Shown in pieces: positions 42,813 to 51,633 of a stretch of DNA of 56,716 bases. Origin of the DNA: MED-G78 sp964546275 (lineage in GTDB: Bacteria; Pseudomonadota; Gammaproteobacteria; Magnimaribacterales; D2472); contig CAZJJG010000007.1 in assembly GCA_964546275.1 (NCBI GenBank), positions 1-56,716 of the forward strand, given 5' to 3'. How positions within the stretch are numbered: position 1 is the stretch's first letter; each line of letters starts with the position of its first letter. The notes beneath the pieces are model-generated. The model saw only the letters and a list, made by a program, of their open reading frames with translations. It did no database searches and had not been told where the DNA came from. Made by a program: the position numbers and the translations under genes.

Positions 42813-44343
42813 CTAGTCTCTTGTTTAAAAAATATACTAAGATAAAGCTTAAAAAAACTAATAACAAACTTGGGTTTGCAGCTAATTCCCACTGTCCCTC
42901 GCTAGTAAAGTTATAGATCTTAGATGATAAAGTTTCAAAACCTACCGGCCTGAGAATTAATGTTGCAGGCTGCTCTTTCACAACTTCAATAAAGACAACT
43001 AAAAAAGCTACTAATAAAGCTGGTCTTATAGAAGGTAAATATAAGGACTTGAAAGCTTTATATGGGCTAGTTGGGAAAGTTGCTAATGCTTGCTTACTAG
43101 ATTGCGGAATATTATTTAATGCAGATATAAGATATTGAAAAGCTGGAGTCATAAATCTAAGTGATAGCCCTATTATTAAGCCAAAGATACCCAAAGAAGT
43201 TACAGATACTCCAAAAATTTCATTAACTGTTATAAGAAGACCTACTGCAATAACTGAGCCGGGCAGAGCATAACCAATTGTAGATAACGTTATTAAGCTT
43301 TTCATCTTTCCAGAGCCGGCATATGCAAGCGATAGAACCAAAGCAATACAGCTAATTATTAAAGCAGTTATAAAACCAAGCATTGATGAGTTAATAAAGA
43401 GCTGGATATTATCACTAGATAAAAATACCATTTTTATATCGCTCCATATTAATAATTGTATTAATGGCAAGCAAAATGAAATTAAGAATAGTAAAGAGCA
43501 TGATAGAGCTCCAATAACAGCAAATATTCCATTTAACTGGATCTTATCAAATGCCTCATTCGAGACCGAGCTACTTTTATTTGAGTTGGTAAATATTCTA
43601 CTTAATAACAATAAAAGCAATACAAATAAAAATAAAATACCAGCCAAACGTGCGCCGCTAAAATAATCTTGATAACCAAACCATGCGTTATAAATTGCTA
43701 CCGTAAAAGTTTCAACTCTGAGCGTTGATACGCCACCAAAATCTGCAAGCGTTTCCAGCATAGCTAATATCATTCCAGCATAAATAGCTGGCTTTAAAGC
43801 TGGTAAAAGAATCGTTCTTATTGCAGTTATATCTGATTTACCAAGGGTTTTAGCTGCTCTAAAGATAGGAATGCCTAGGTGTTTAATTTGAGCTTTCATT
43901 AATAGAAAAATATATGGGTATAGTGCAAGAGACATGACTAAAGCAGCACCTAATATATTCCTTACAGAAGGCATAATTATTCCTATCTCTCTAAACCATG
44001 TTGATAAAGGTCCAGAATATTCAAGCCCTCCAACAAAGATAAAAGCATAAATATATGCAGGAAATGCTAGCGGCAGGCTTAACGACCAACTAAAAAATTG
44101 ATGACCAGGAAATCGATATAAGCTTGTTAATATTGCAAAGGGAGCAGCAATAATAAAAGTAAAAAAACCAACGAGCGCAGTCAAAGAAATAGTATTAATA
44201 AATAATTTCAATAATAGACTCTTGGTAAGAAAAGTTTCAGATGCTGGTTGAAGAAATGCTAATCCTATAAAACCAGTGAAGAAAATTACAGAAAAAACTA
44301 TCCATGGAATAGAGAGATATTTCCAAATTTTTAGATGTTCCAT
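42799..44343 (-). CDS. Fe(III)-type ABC transporter permease (FbpB/AfuB-like), orphan
   Basis: A 514-residue fused two-domain permease with about 12 membrane segments. Each half carries an EAA-like loop (FRAAKTLGKSDITAIRTILLPALKPAI near residue 160; SSKQALATFPTSPYKAFKSLYLPSIRPALL near 430). The stretch ETLADFGGVSTLRVETFTVAIYNAWFG is typical of ferric iron permeases. No ATPase or iron-binding protein gene is beside it; upstream is rmuC, downstream gcvT. The partners must be encoded elsewhere, and iron as substrate is inferred from the family. Confidence 0.87.
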   Translation of the reverse strand: MEHLKIWKYLSIPWIVFSVIFFTGFIGLAFLQPASETFLTKSLLLKLFINTISLTALVGFFTFIIAAPFAILTSLYRFPGHQFFSWSLSLPLAFPAYIYAFIFVGGLEYSGPLSTWFREIGIIMPSVRNILGAALVMSLALYPYIFLLMKAQIKHLGIPIFRAAKTLGKSDITAIRTILLPALKPAIYAGMILAMLETLADFGGVSTLRVETFTVAIYNAWFGYQDYFSGARLAGILFLFVLLLLLLSRIFTNSNKSSSVSNEAFDKIQLNGIFAVIGALSCSLLFLISFCLPLIQLLIWSDIKMVFLSSDNIQLFINSSMLGFITALIISCIALVLSLAYAGSGKMKSLITLSTIGYALPGSVIAVGLLITVNEIFGVSVTSLGIFGLIIGLSLRFMTPAFQYLISALNNIPQSSKQALATFPTSPYKAFKSLYLPSIRPALLVAFLVVFIEVVKEQPATLILRPVGFETLSSKIYNFTSEGQWELAANPSLLLVFLSFILVYFLNKRLDANE

Positions 44344-44344
44344 A

Positions 44345-45460
44345 TTAATCTATTTTTGGCTTTTCTAATGTTTTCGTTGTTTTAGCTCCAAGCTCTTTAA
44401 GTTTTTCTACTTGAGAAAATAAATTACCTTTACCGCTAGATAACTTAGTTTGAGCATTATCAAAGGAGCTTTGAGCTTTATCTAGATGTTCTCCAACTTT
44501 CTGGAGATCATTGCTTAATCCATTAAATTTTTCATAAAACAATCCAGCTCTTTTGGCTACCTGTATTGCATTTTCATTAGCCTGATCCATTCGCCATAAC
44601 GTTGAAGTGATTCTTAGCGCGCCAATTAAATTAAGAGGACTAGTAAAGGCAATATTATTTAACATTGCTTCTTTTTGAATATTCCATTCTTCAGAAATTG
44701 CAGCGGAGAGGGCAGACTCAATGGGGATAAATATGAAAGTAAACTCTGGAGTTTCTACCCCTTCAATATTTGTATATTTATCTTCAAGTTCCTTCATATG
44801 CTTTCTTAAGGAAGTGATATGGTCTTTAAGGTGCTTAGCTTTATCTATTTCATTATCTGAATTCATATATCTTTCATATGCTGAAAGAGACACCTTAGAA
44901 TCAATGATGATATTTCTATTTTCAGGAAGATAAATAATTGCATCAGGTATTAGGGTGCTGCCATCTTTAGATTTAAAACCTTTTTGTAGGTCATAATGCT
45001 GGCCATTTACAAGCCCAGAATTTTCTAATGTTTTTTTAAGAACCTCTTCGCCCCACAGCCCTTGAGTTTTTGAATCACCTTTAAGAGCATTTGTAAGGTT
45101 TTGAGCATCTTCTTGCATAGTTTGAGTAGCATTTAATAATTCATCCATATGAACTTTCAATGAAACTCTTGTTTCAGTAGCCTCTTTATTTTGCTTTTCA
45201 ATCTGAACTTTAAGTAAATCTAGTTCTCGCCTAAAACCTTCTGTAAAAGGAGTTAACGTCTTATTTAACTTATCAATATTTGTCTGAGATATGGATTCTC
45301 CTTTTTCAAGCAGAAATGCATTGGTAAAATTTTCCATATAAGTCTTTAACTCTTCCATTTTCTTATCTTCAGAGTTTGACATGTTAGGCCATACAAAGGA
45401 GTAACAAAGCCAGGCTATTATTCCTAGCAAAATTAATACCATTAGCATTAATAAGATCAT
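44345..45460 (-). CDS. rmuC: DNA recombination protein RmuC
   Basis: An RmuC-family protein of about 371 residues with an N-terminal membrane segment, a long coiled coil (about 30-130) and a nuclease-like core: TQGLWGEEVLKKTLENSGLVNGQHYDLQ, LIPDAIIYLPENRNIIIDSKVSLSAYERY, FIPIESALSAA and RAGLFYEKF. RmuC limits inversion at short inverted repeats. I prefer the ATG at 45460, with GGAAG eight bases upstream, to a GTG at 45475. One base separates it from the permease gene. Confidence 0.93.
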   Translation of the reverse strand: MILLMLMVLILLGIIAWLCYSFVWPNMSNSEDKKMEELKTYMENFTNAFLLEKGESISQTNIDKLNKTLTPFTEGFRRELDLLKVQIEKQNKEATETRVSLKVHMDELLNATQTMQEDAQNLTNALKGDSKTQGLWGEEVLKKTLENSGLVNGQHYDLQKGFKSKDGSTLIPDAIIYLPENRNIIIDSKVSLSAYERYMNSDNEIDKAKHLKDHITSLRKHMKELEDKYTNIEGVETPEFTFIFIPIESALSAAISEEWNIQKEAMLNNIAFTSPLNLIGALRITSTLWRMDQANENAIQVAKRAGLFYEKFNGLSNDLQKVGEHLDKAQSSFDNAQTKLSSGKGNLFSQVEKLKELGAKTTKTLEKPKID

Positions 45461-45507
45461 TGTTGTTGCTTCCACTCGTAATTTTTTCCTATAAAATACT
45501 ATTATAT

Positions 45508-46722
45508 ATGCACGAACTTATTCTTTCCCAATATAAAACTCTTAAGAGTGAAAATCTTCATATTGATCTTACAAGAGGCAAGCCTAGCTCTTCTCAACTA
45601 GACCTATCCAATGCTCTATTAAGTACTGCAGTTGAGGCATTTTCAGCTGATGGTGCTGATATAAGAAATTATGGTGAACCTTTAGGTATTACTGAGGCAA
45701 GACAATTAGGTTCTGAACTTTTAGATAGCCCAATAGAAAATACAATTGCAGCAGAGCAATCAAGCCTGCTATTAAGTTTCCAATTATTGCTAGCTAATTA
45801 TCTTTATGGCATGAATGGAAGACCATGGAAGGAAATCGAAAATCCAAAATTCATATGCCCAACTCCAGGATTTGATAGACATTTTAAAATGCTAGAAGAA
45901 TTTGGAATCCAAATGCTTCCAGTTTCTCTTGTTGGAGATGGAGTAGATTTGGTTGAATTAGCGGATATTCTTGACAAGCACACTGATATTGTTGGAATTA
46001 TTAGTGTTCCCAGGCATTCAAATCCATCTGGAGATATCTATTCTGATAACAACTTGCTAAAAATATTTGAATTATGTTCTAACTATTCTGAAGATCTAGT
46101 TTTTTTATTTGATCATGCTTATTTAATTCATGATTTATCATCAGCACCTCAACAATCATCAACCTGGTCTCTTGCTGAGCAGGCAAATGTTATAGATCAA
46201 ACGGCAATACTTACTTCTTTTTCAAAAGTGACTTTTGGAGGAGGGGGTTTATCCTTTTTTGCTGGCGGAGAAAGCACATTAGCTCTTATTAAAAAAATTA
46301 GAGCTTCTATGATTATCTGTCCTGACAAAGTGAACCAATTACGTCATGTTACTTTCTTTCAAAATAAAGAAAATGTTATTAATCATATGAAAAAGCACGC
46401 AGCGCTTATTCAGCCAAAGTTTGAATTAACTATTTCTATCTTAGATCAGATGCCGCAAGAGTGTGGTAACTTTTCTAATCCAACGGGTGGATATTTTATT
46501 ACTTATAAAACAACAAAACCTATAGCTACAAAAGTTATTGATATATGTAAACAAGCTGGAGTACTTATCACTCCTGCTGGAGCAACATTTCCTTATGGTC
46601 TAGACCCTGATGATAGTATTATTAGGCTTGCTCCAACTTTTGTAGAGGCTGAAGAATTAGAAAAAGCTATGCAGGTTTTTTCTGCAGCAGTTCAGATCGC
46701 TCACTTTGATTTAGAAGTTTAG
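45508..46722 (+). CDS. Aspartate aminotransferase of the PF12897 (Rv3722c-like) type
   Basis: A 404-residue fold-type I PLP enzyme. LTRGKPSSSQLDLSNALL at the N-terminus, DIRNYGEPLGITEARQL, CPTPGFDRHF, the internal aldimine lysine Lys240 in SFSKVTFGGGG, and TPAGATFPYGLDPDDSIIRLAP are typical of the family whose mycobacterial and corynebacterial members are aspartate aminotransferases. The ATG at 45508 is chosen because the family sequence begins there; an earlier ATG at 45460 would add an unrelated hydrophobic stretch overlapping rmuC. TATAAA ends 12 bases before the ATG. Confidence 0.82.
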   Translation: MHELILSQYKTLKSENLHIDLTRGKPSSSQLDLSNALLSTAVEAFSADGADIRNYGEPLGITEARQLGSELLDSPIENTIAAEQSSLLLSFQLLLANYLYGMNGRPWKEIENPKFICPTPGFDRHFKMLEEFGIQMLPVSLVGDGVDLVELADILDKHTDIVGIISVPRHSNPSGDIYSDNNLLKIFELCSNYSEDLVFLFDHAYLIHDLSSAPQQSSTWSLAEQANVIDQTAILTSFSKVTFGGGGLSFFAGGESTLALIKKIRASMIICPDKVNQLRHVTFFQNKENVINHMKKHAALIQPKFELTISILDQMPQECGNFSNPTGGYFITYKTTKPIATKVIDICKQAGVLITPAGATFPYGLDPDDSIIRLAPTFVEAEELEKAMQVFSAAVQIAHFDLEV

Positions 46723-47051
46723 TTTTTAGTTCGAGATTCAGGCACGTGATTCCCATTTTCAAAATGAGAAAAAATTGAAGAAATATCTGGATGATTTGCT
46801 GGCATATCTAGGTTTTCTAATACTAGGTTTTGTTCAGAGACATAGGCGATATAAAAGATATCTTTATTTTCAGCCATCACATGGTAGAAAGGCTGATTCT
46901 TTGCAGGTCGCATGGTCTCAGGTATAGCTTCATACCATTCTTCGGTATTATTAAACTCAGGATCTAGATCAAAAATAACCCCTCTAAAATCAAGAAATTT
47001 ATGCTTTATAACACTACCAATCGCAAATTTTGCTTCTATTAATTGTTTCAT
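46719..47051 (-). CDS. hspQ: Heat shock protein HspQ (hemimethylated-DNA-binding YccV family)
   Basis: A 110-residue protein matching HspQ throughout: AKFAIGSVIKHKFLDFRGVIFDLDPEF, NTEEWYEAIPETMRPAKNQPFYHVMAE, YIAYVSEQNLV and HPDISSIFSHF. In enterobacteria HspQ is a heat-shock protein that activates and is degraded by Lon. RpoH is encoded at 16490, but I see no clear sigma-32 promoter here. It is divergent from the YbjQ-like gene with 40 bases between starts and shares TTAG with the aminotransferase stop. Confidence 0.94.
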   Translation of the reverse strand: MKQLIEAKFAIGSVIKHKFLDFRGVIFDLDPEFNNTEEWYEAIPETMRPAKNQPFYHVMAENKDIFYIAYVSEQNLVLENLDMPANHPDISSIFSHFENGNHVPESRTKN

Positions 47052-47091
47052 TATTTCTATAATATATTGGTATAACTAAAAGAGAAATATT

Positions 47092-47415
47092 ATGGATCAA
47101 GATATTACAGTTGTCTCTTCAAATGATATTGAGGGCAAACCAGTCATTGAATACCTAGGCATCGTTTCAGGCAGTATTGTTAAGTCAAGAAATGCTGGAA
47201 GTGATATGTTTGCAAGCCTTAAAAGTATTGTTGGAGGAGAGCTTATGGGCTACTCTAAGCTCCTTCAAGGGGCAAGAGATGACGCTTACTCTAGGATGGT
47301 TGATGATGCTAACTCAAAAGGTGCTAATGCTATTATTGGATTTAGATTTCAAACATCAACTATAACTGCAGGTGCATCCGAAGTGGTTGCTTACGGTACA
47401 GCTGTAAAAGTTTAA
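47092..47415 (+). CDS. YbjQ-family protein (UPF0145/DUF74)
   Basis: A 107-residue YbjQ-like protein: YLGIVSGSIVKSRNAGSDMFASLKSIVGGELMGYSKLLQGARDDAYSRMVDDANSKGANAIIGFRFQTS is the family core, and the protein ends in AYGTAVKV. Structures in the family form pentameric rings and a heavy-metal role has been proposed, but function is unproven. A small membrane protein gene follows after 14 bases. Confidence 0.92.
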   Translation: MDQDITVVSSNDIEGKPVIEYLGIVSGSIVKSRNAGSDMFASLKSIVGGELMGYSKLLQGARDDAYSRMVDDANSKGANAIIGFRFQTSTITAGASEVVAYGTAVKV

Positions 47416-47429
47416 AGAAAAGGAGAAAA

Positions 47430-47654
47430 ATGAATAAGACAGAAAAAACTGCTTTTAGAGAAGCAATAATAATTGTAATGATGGGATGTATTATTAATTT
47501 CCCGCTTCAAACTTTTTTATTATGGTTAACCATTGATCAATGGTCGTGGACTAACACAGTAATCATTTCACTTTTCACCCAAGCAATATTAACTTTTGTT
47601 GCCCTATTGAGGGTATATTCAATTCGAATGCGATTCCAAAGAGGGAAATTTTAA
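47430..47654 (+). CDS. Small two-helix membrane protein (DUF7220-like)
   Basis: A 74-residue protein with two hydrophobic segments (about 12-34 and 42-60) and a basic tail ending RMRFQRGKF. The arrangement, with a conserved-looking GCIINFPLQTFLLW and a second helix running into RVYSIR, resembles small DUF7220-type membrane proteins, but that match is from memory and weak. A good AAGGAG ribosome site lies before the ATG. Probably co-transcribed with the YbjQ-like gene; converges with the next gene at 3 bases. Confidence 0.7.
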   Translation: MNKTEKTAFREAIIIVMMGCIINFPLQTFLLWLTIDQWSWTNTVIISLFTQAILTFVALLRVYSIRMRFQRGKF

Positions 47655-47657
47655 TTC

Positions 47658-48059
47658 TTAGTTTTTACCTTTCGCTTTAGATTTGTCTTTGCCTTTTCTA
47701 TTGCCTTTATGATTCATTTTCATTTTATGATTAATCATATCTTTGCACCATACGTTATAGACTGTAGAGTGATTTGCAGCTAAATCACTAATCGAAATAG
47801 CTTCACCCCATTTTTTTACATTTTTAGGATCTAGCTTTATCTCTTTTGATTTTGAGGCAGCCATAGACAACAACCCACCAATATCACTTTTAAGCTCTTT
47901 GCATTCTTTAAAACTCATTAGATAATTTGGATTATTCATCATTTTCTCTTTAGCATTCTTCATTTGGTCAGATGACTTTCTTTCAGATTCTTTGTGACCA
48001 TCAGCATAAACAAGTGAAGTCATTGATACTGCAAACATGAGTGTAAATAGTTTCTTCAT
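47658..48059 (-). CDS. Lys-rich exported hypothetical protein
   Basis: A 133-residue protein with a clear signal peptide (MKKLFTLMFAVSMTSLVYA). The mature part is highly charged, contains two Cys (ECKELKS and VWCKDM) that could form a disulfide, and ends in a Lys/Gly/His-rich tail (NHKMKMNHKGNRKGK) suited to binding a polyanion or metal. AGGGA precedes the ATG. I recognise no family. It is a single gene between the ABC exporter operon and the small membrane protein. Confidence 0.72.
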   Translation of the reverse strand: MKKLFTLMFAVSMTSLVYADGHKESERKSSDQMKNAKEKMMNNPNYLMSFKECKELKSDIGGLLSMAASKSKEIKLDPKNVKKWGEAISISDLAANHSTVYNVWCKDMINHKMKMNHKGNRKGKDKSKAKGKN

Positions 48060-48126
48060 TTTTTTTCCCTAATTAAATTTTTTAGTAATACTTAGACTAA
48101 TCATATCTTATAAAGTTCATAATCTC

Positions 48127-49314
48127 TTAGAGCGCTCTCAAGGCATCAGTTATATTCTGCCTCGCCGCATTAAGAGCGGGCAAGAAGCCCCCAATAAAAC
48201 CAACTACTAGAGCAAGAATAAGACCCTGCATTATAATTTCACCGGTAACTGCAAAATCAAATGAAGTCTGGCTAAATGTTCCGCCTGCTAGTGTTGATAC
48301 GGTATATCCATTAAATACTACATAAGCTAATCCAGCACCCAGTAATCCGCCAGAAAGAGCTAGAATCATAGATTCAATCATTAATGCTGCTAATATAGAG
48401 CTACCTCTAAAACCAACAGCCCTTAATGTTCCAATTTCAACTAGTCGTGTTGATACAGCGCTATACATAGAATTTAAAGCTGCAAAGATAGAGCCAATAG
48501 CCATAATAATAGCAACTAAATAACCAAAGCTATTAATGATTCCAGAGACCCCAGATGCTTGATTTTTATAAAAATCTAGCTCATTTTCTACTTTTACTTC
48601 AAGCCTAGGATCATTCTCAATAAAAATTGCAAATTCATCAAAACTTGAAACAGATTCTAATCTTGCTATCGCATTTGATGTTGATGCTCCTCTTTGAAAT
48701 GCAGATTGAGCCACTTTAACATCTGTCCAAACCTCAGATTCATGAACATCACCATCTGAACTAAAAACTCCAACCACAGTCCATGCAGCATTTCTAAATA
48801 TTACTTTTTCACCAATTTCAACACCCTCATATTGATCATAAGCACCTCTTCCAACAATAACTTCTGCTCTACCAGGTTCAAAGTTTCTTCCTTTAATAAT
48901 TTTAGTCTCAGGTCTTACAGCAAAACTCATAGCGTCAACGCCTCTTAATGGAAGATTTGAAGTGTCATCAGCACCTTTCTTTTTAAGATCTACAATTGTA
49001 TAGACTTCAAATGCAATCATTGGCTCATTATCTAATTGCTTTAAGCCAGGTGCATTAGCCATAACATTAGCTTCTTCTATTGAAATTACACTACTTAATT
49101 CAGATGAAGATCCAGATCTTAAGATCATAGCTCTATCTTCTTCCCCGGTTCCTTCAACTGTAGATTGCAGTCCGCTGGCCATAGCTAAAAGAGATACCAT
49201 CACTGCAACAGAACCAGCTATTCCAATAATTACAACTAAAGAAGAGCCAAAACGTTGAGTTATAGATAGCAAATTCATATTTGTTACTGCTAATACTTGT
49301 CTAAACCACTTCAT
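48127..49314 (-). CDS. ABC transporter permease, MacB/FtsX type (third of the operon)
   Basis: A 395-residue protein with one N-terminal membrane segment (about 24-45), a large periplasmic MacB-like domain, and three C-terminal segments forming the FtsX domain (about 270-390: STRLVEIGTLRAVGFRGSSILAALMIESM). It differs from the two upstream permeases, which are close paralogues of each other. It would pair with the LolD/MacB-like ATPase encoded upstream. Starts two bases after the preceding gene ends. Confidence 0.88.
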   Translation of the reverse strand: MKWFRQVLAVTNMNLLSITQRFGSSLVVIIGIAGSVAVMVSLLAMASGLQSTVEGTGEEDRAMILRSGSSSELSSVISIEEANVMANAPGLKQLDNEPMIAFEVYTIVDLKKKGADDTSNLPLRGVDAMSFAVRPETKIIKGRNFEPGRAEVIVGRGAYDQYEGVEIGEKVIFRNAAWTVVGVFSSDGDVHESEVWTDVKVAQSAFQRGASTSNAIARLESVSSFDEFAIFIENDPRLEVKVENELDFYKNQASGVSGIINSFGYLVAIIMAIGSIFAALNSMYSAVSTRLVEIGTLRAVGFRGSSILAALMIESMILALSGGLLGAGLAYVVFNGYTVSTLAGGTFSQTSFDFAVTGEIIMQGLILALVVGFIGGFLPALNAARQNITDALRAL

Positions 49315-49316
49315 AA

Positions 49317-50477
49317 TTAATCCTTTTTAAGAGCATCTACAACTTTTAACCTCATTGCACCCAAGGCAGGAGGAAAACCAGAAACAAATGCAGTAATAAC
49401 AGCTATACCTAACCCTGAGAGTATCACTGATAGATCTAATGAAATCTCTCCTAGAGATACCGAAACCATTTCTGATAGAGCTGGCATCATAATCGCGGTA
49501 ATACCAAGCCCTAGCATGGCACCAATAATACATATAACAAGTGATTCAATTAATACTAAGTTCAAAACCGTCATATCAGAAAAGCCTATGGTTTTAAAGA
49601 CAGCAAGTTCAGAGGTTCTTTCTCTAATAGACTGACTCATGGTATTGCCTGTCACTAGTAATATAGTAAAAAATACAGCAGCAAGAATAGCATTCATAAT
49701 AAAACCTATATCCCCAATTTGGCTTGCAAACATTTGTTGATATGCCTTTTCCGTTGACGTTTTTGTTTCATCCATTGAGTTTGCAAACATAGTATCTATT
49801 TCTTTTGCCACTCTTGGACCATCATTTTTATCTGCTAACTTAACTATAAAATTACCAACTACGCCTCTTTCTCTCTCCTCTTTTGCTTCATCAAAATATT
49901 GATAATTTAAAAATACTTGATCTTCATTTCCAGGATTTTCAACATCGGTAAAAATGCCAACTAAATCAAATTCCCATAAGTTTGTTCCATCATCTAAAAA
50001 ATATATATCTCCAATAATAGGAATTCTATCTCCAATTTTCCATCCAAATCTATCCACTATCTTCTGTCCTGCAATCATGCCTGTTCTTGTGGAGATAAAG
50101 GCTTCTTTATGTTGATCGCTAATTTTAAATTCTTGATAGATATCTAAAAATTCTTTTGGCGGCACTGGCCATTTAGGAAAAAAATTAGCTCTATCTATAT
50201 AAGTTCCGCCAAACCAGTCTTGGTGGGCGACAATTTCAACACCCTCAATGCCTTTGATTCTTTGTAAATAAGAAATAGGCATGACATCAATGATTGAATA
50301 TTTAGAAGCTACCACTAATCGGTCATCACCAGATAAGTCGACATCTTCTGTAAATATAACTGCAACTGATCTTAATAGCCCAAATAATAAAAAAGCTATT
50401 ACAAGCGATGAGATAGTTAAACCTGTTCGCCATTTTTTTCTTTTTAAGGCTGCCAGGATAATAATCCAATATTTCAT
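49317..50477 (-). CDS. ABC transporter permease, MacB/FtsX type (second of the operon)
   Basis: A 386-residue permease with the same four-segment layout: an N-terminal helix (about 17-38), a periplasmic domain, and an FtsX domain containing LLVTGNTMSQSIRERTSELAVFKTIGFSD. The same stretch occurs almost unchanged in the neighbouring permease at 50480-51631, so the two genes look like a tandem duplication. Substrate unknown. Confidence 0.88.
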   Translation of the reverse strand: MKYWIIILAALKRKKWRTGLTISSLVIAFLLFGLLRSVAVIFTEDVDLSGDDRLVVASKYSIIDVMPISYLQRIKGIEGVEIVAHQDWFGGTYIDRANFFPKWPVPPKEFLDIYQEFKISDQHKEAFISTRTGMIAGQKIVDRFGWKIGDRIPIIGDIYFLDDGTNLWEFDLVGIFTDVENPGNEDQVFLNYQYFDEAKEERERGVVGNFIVKLADKNDGPRVAKEIDTMFANSMDETKTSTEKAYQQMFASQIGDIGFIMNAILAAVFFTILLVTGNTMSQSIRERTSELAVFKTIGFSDMTVLNLVLIESLVICIIGAMLGLGITAIMMPALSEMVSVSLGEISLDLSVILSGLGIAVITAFVSGFPPALGAMRLKVVDALKKD

Positions 50478-50479
50478 AA

Positions 50480-51631
50480 TTATCCTTTTGCTAAAGCATC
50501 CACTACTTTTAATTTGTATGCTTGATAAGCTGGAAGAATGCCAGCAAGAGAGGCCATTAGGACCCCAATTAAAATACCCCTGATAACTTGATAAGAATCA
50601 AAGACAATAATTCCACCAGTAAGACCGCCACTTGCTTGGTCTATAAATGGAATTGTTATGAGTGTCAGTATTAGACCAAATGAAGCTCCAATCAAAATAA
50701 TACAATTACTCTCTAGAAGTATAGAGATAAATATCTGCCTATCTTTGTAACCTAAACTTTTTAGAATCGCCAAATCACTAGTTCTTTCTCTTACAGATTG
50801 ACTCATGGTATTTGCAGTCACTAATAGCAATGTAAAAAATACAGCAGAAATAATAGCTGTGATTATTAGTTTAATATTTCCAATATCTGATAACATTTTT
50901 TGGGATAAAGTTACTTCATTACCAGTGAAGGTTGCATATGCTGAGTTCTTATAATTATTATCAATAATATTACTTACTTCATCAGCTTGTGAGGGGTCGT
51001 CAAGATTAAATAGTATCATTGAAACAGTGCCTTTATTCGCAACTCTTGCTTCTTCTACATATTCACTTCGGACCATAATACCAAGTTCATCTGCAGTAGG
51101 GTTTGTTGTATAAATACCTTCTATTTTAAATTCCCATACATTAGAGCCATCATTCTTTTGTTGGAAAGTAGGTATTGATACAAGGTCACCAATTTTCCAG
51201 CCTTTTATATCCGCAGCTGTTTTGCCTGCAAGTGCACCTCTTCTATTTGAAAAAAATGCAGCCTTTTCTTCGGGCGAAGCTTCAAACCTATCCATAACTT
51301 TGAAGTAATCTTTGCTTATAGCAAATATAGGAATATTTTCAGTCATGGAGTTTATATCCATTGAAAGCATGTCTAACCATGCAATATTGGCAATACCATC
51401 TAAAGATTCTAAGTAATTAATATGTGATTGAGGCAGCCTACCAAACATCATGTCGTGTTTAGGCATTACAATCATTCGTTCAGCATTTATCTCACCAACA
51501 GCTCCAGAAAATAATGGATCAGCTGAATGGAGTAAACCGTAAAGAAAGAAAGCTATAACAACGGAAAGCATCGTTAGAAGACTTCTTATCTTCTTTCGAA
51601 AAACACCAGCTTTGACTAGAACCCAGTACAC
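50480..51631 (-). CDS. ABC transporter permease, MacB/FtsX type (first of the operon)
   Basis: A 383-residue permease beginning at a GTG two bases after the ATPase stop. It has LTMLSVVIAFFLYGLLHS in the first membrane segment and LLVTANTMSQSVRERTSDLAILKSLGYKD in the FtsX domain, closely matching the next gene. GWKIGDLVSIPTFQQKNDGSNVWEFKIEGIY in the periplasmic part is also shared (GWKIGDRIPI...GTNLWEFDLVGIF). The two may form a heterodimer. Confidence 0.88.
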   Translation of the reverse strand: MYWVLVKAGVFRKKIRSLLTMLSVVIAFFLYGLLHSADPLFSGAVGEINAERMIVMPKHDMMFGRLPQSHINYLESLDGIANIAWLDMLSMDINSMTENIPIFAISKDYFKVMDRFEASPEEKAAFFSNRRGALAGKTAADIKGWKIGDLVSIPTFQQKNDGSNVWEFKIEGIYTTNPTADELGIMVRSEYVEEARVANKGTVSMILFNLDDPSQADEVSNIIDNNYKNSAYATFTGNEVTLSQKMLSDIGNIKLIITAIISAVFFTLLLVTANTMSQSVRERTSDLAILKSLGYKDRQIFISILLESNCIILIGASFGLILTLITIPFIDQASGGLTGGIIVFDSYQVIRGILIGVLMASLAGILPAYQAYKLKVVDALAKG

Positions 51632-51633
51632 AA

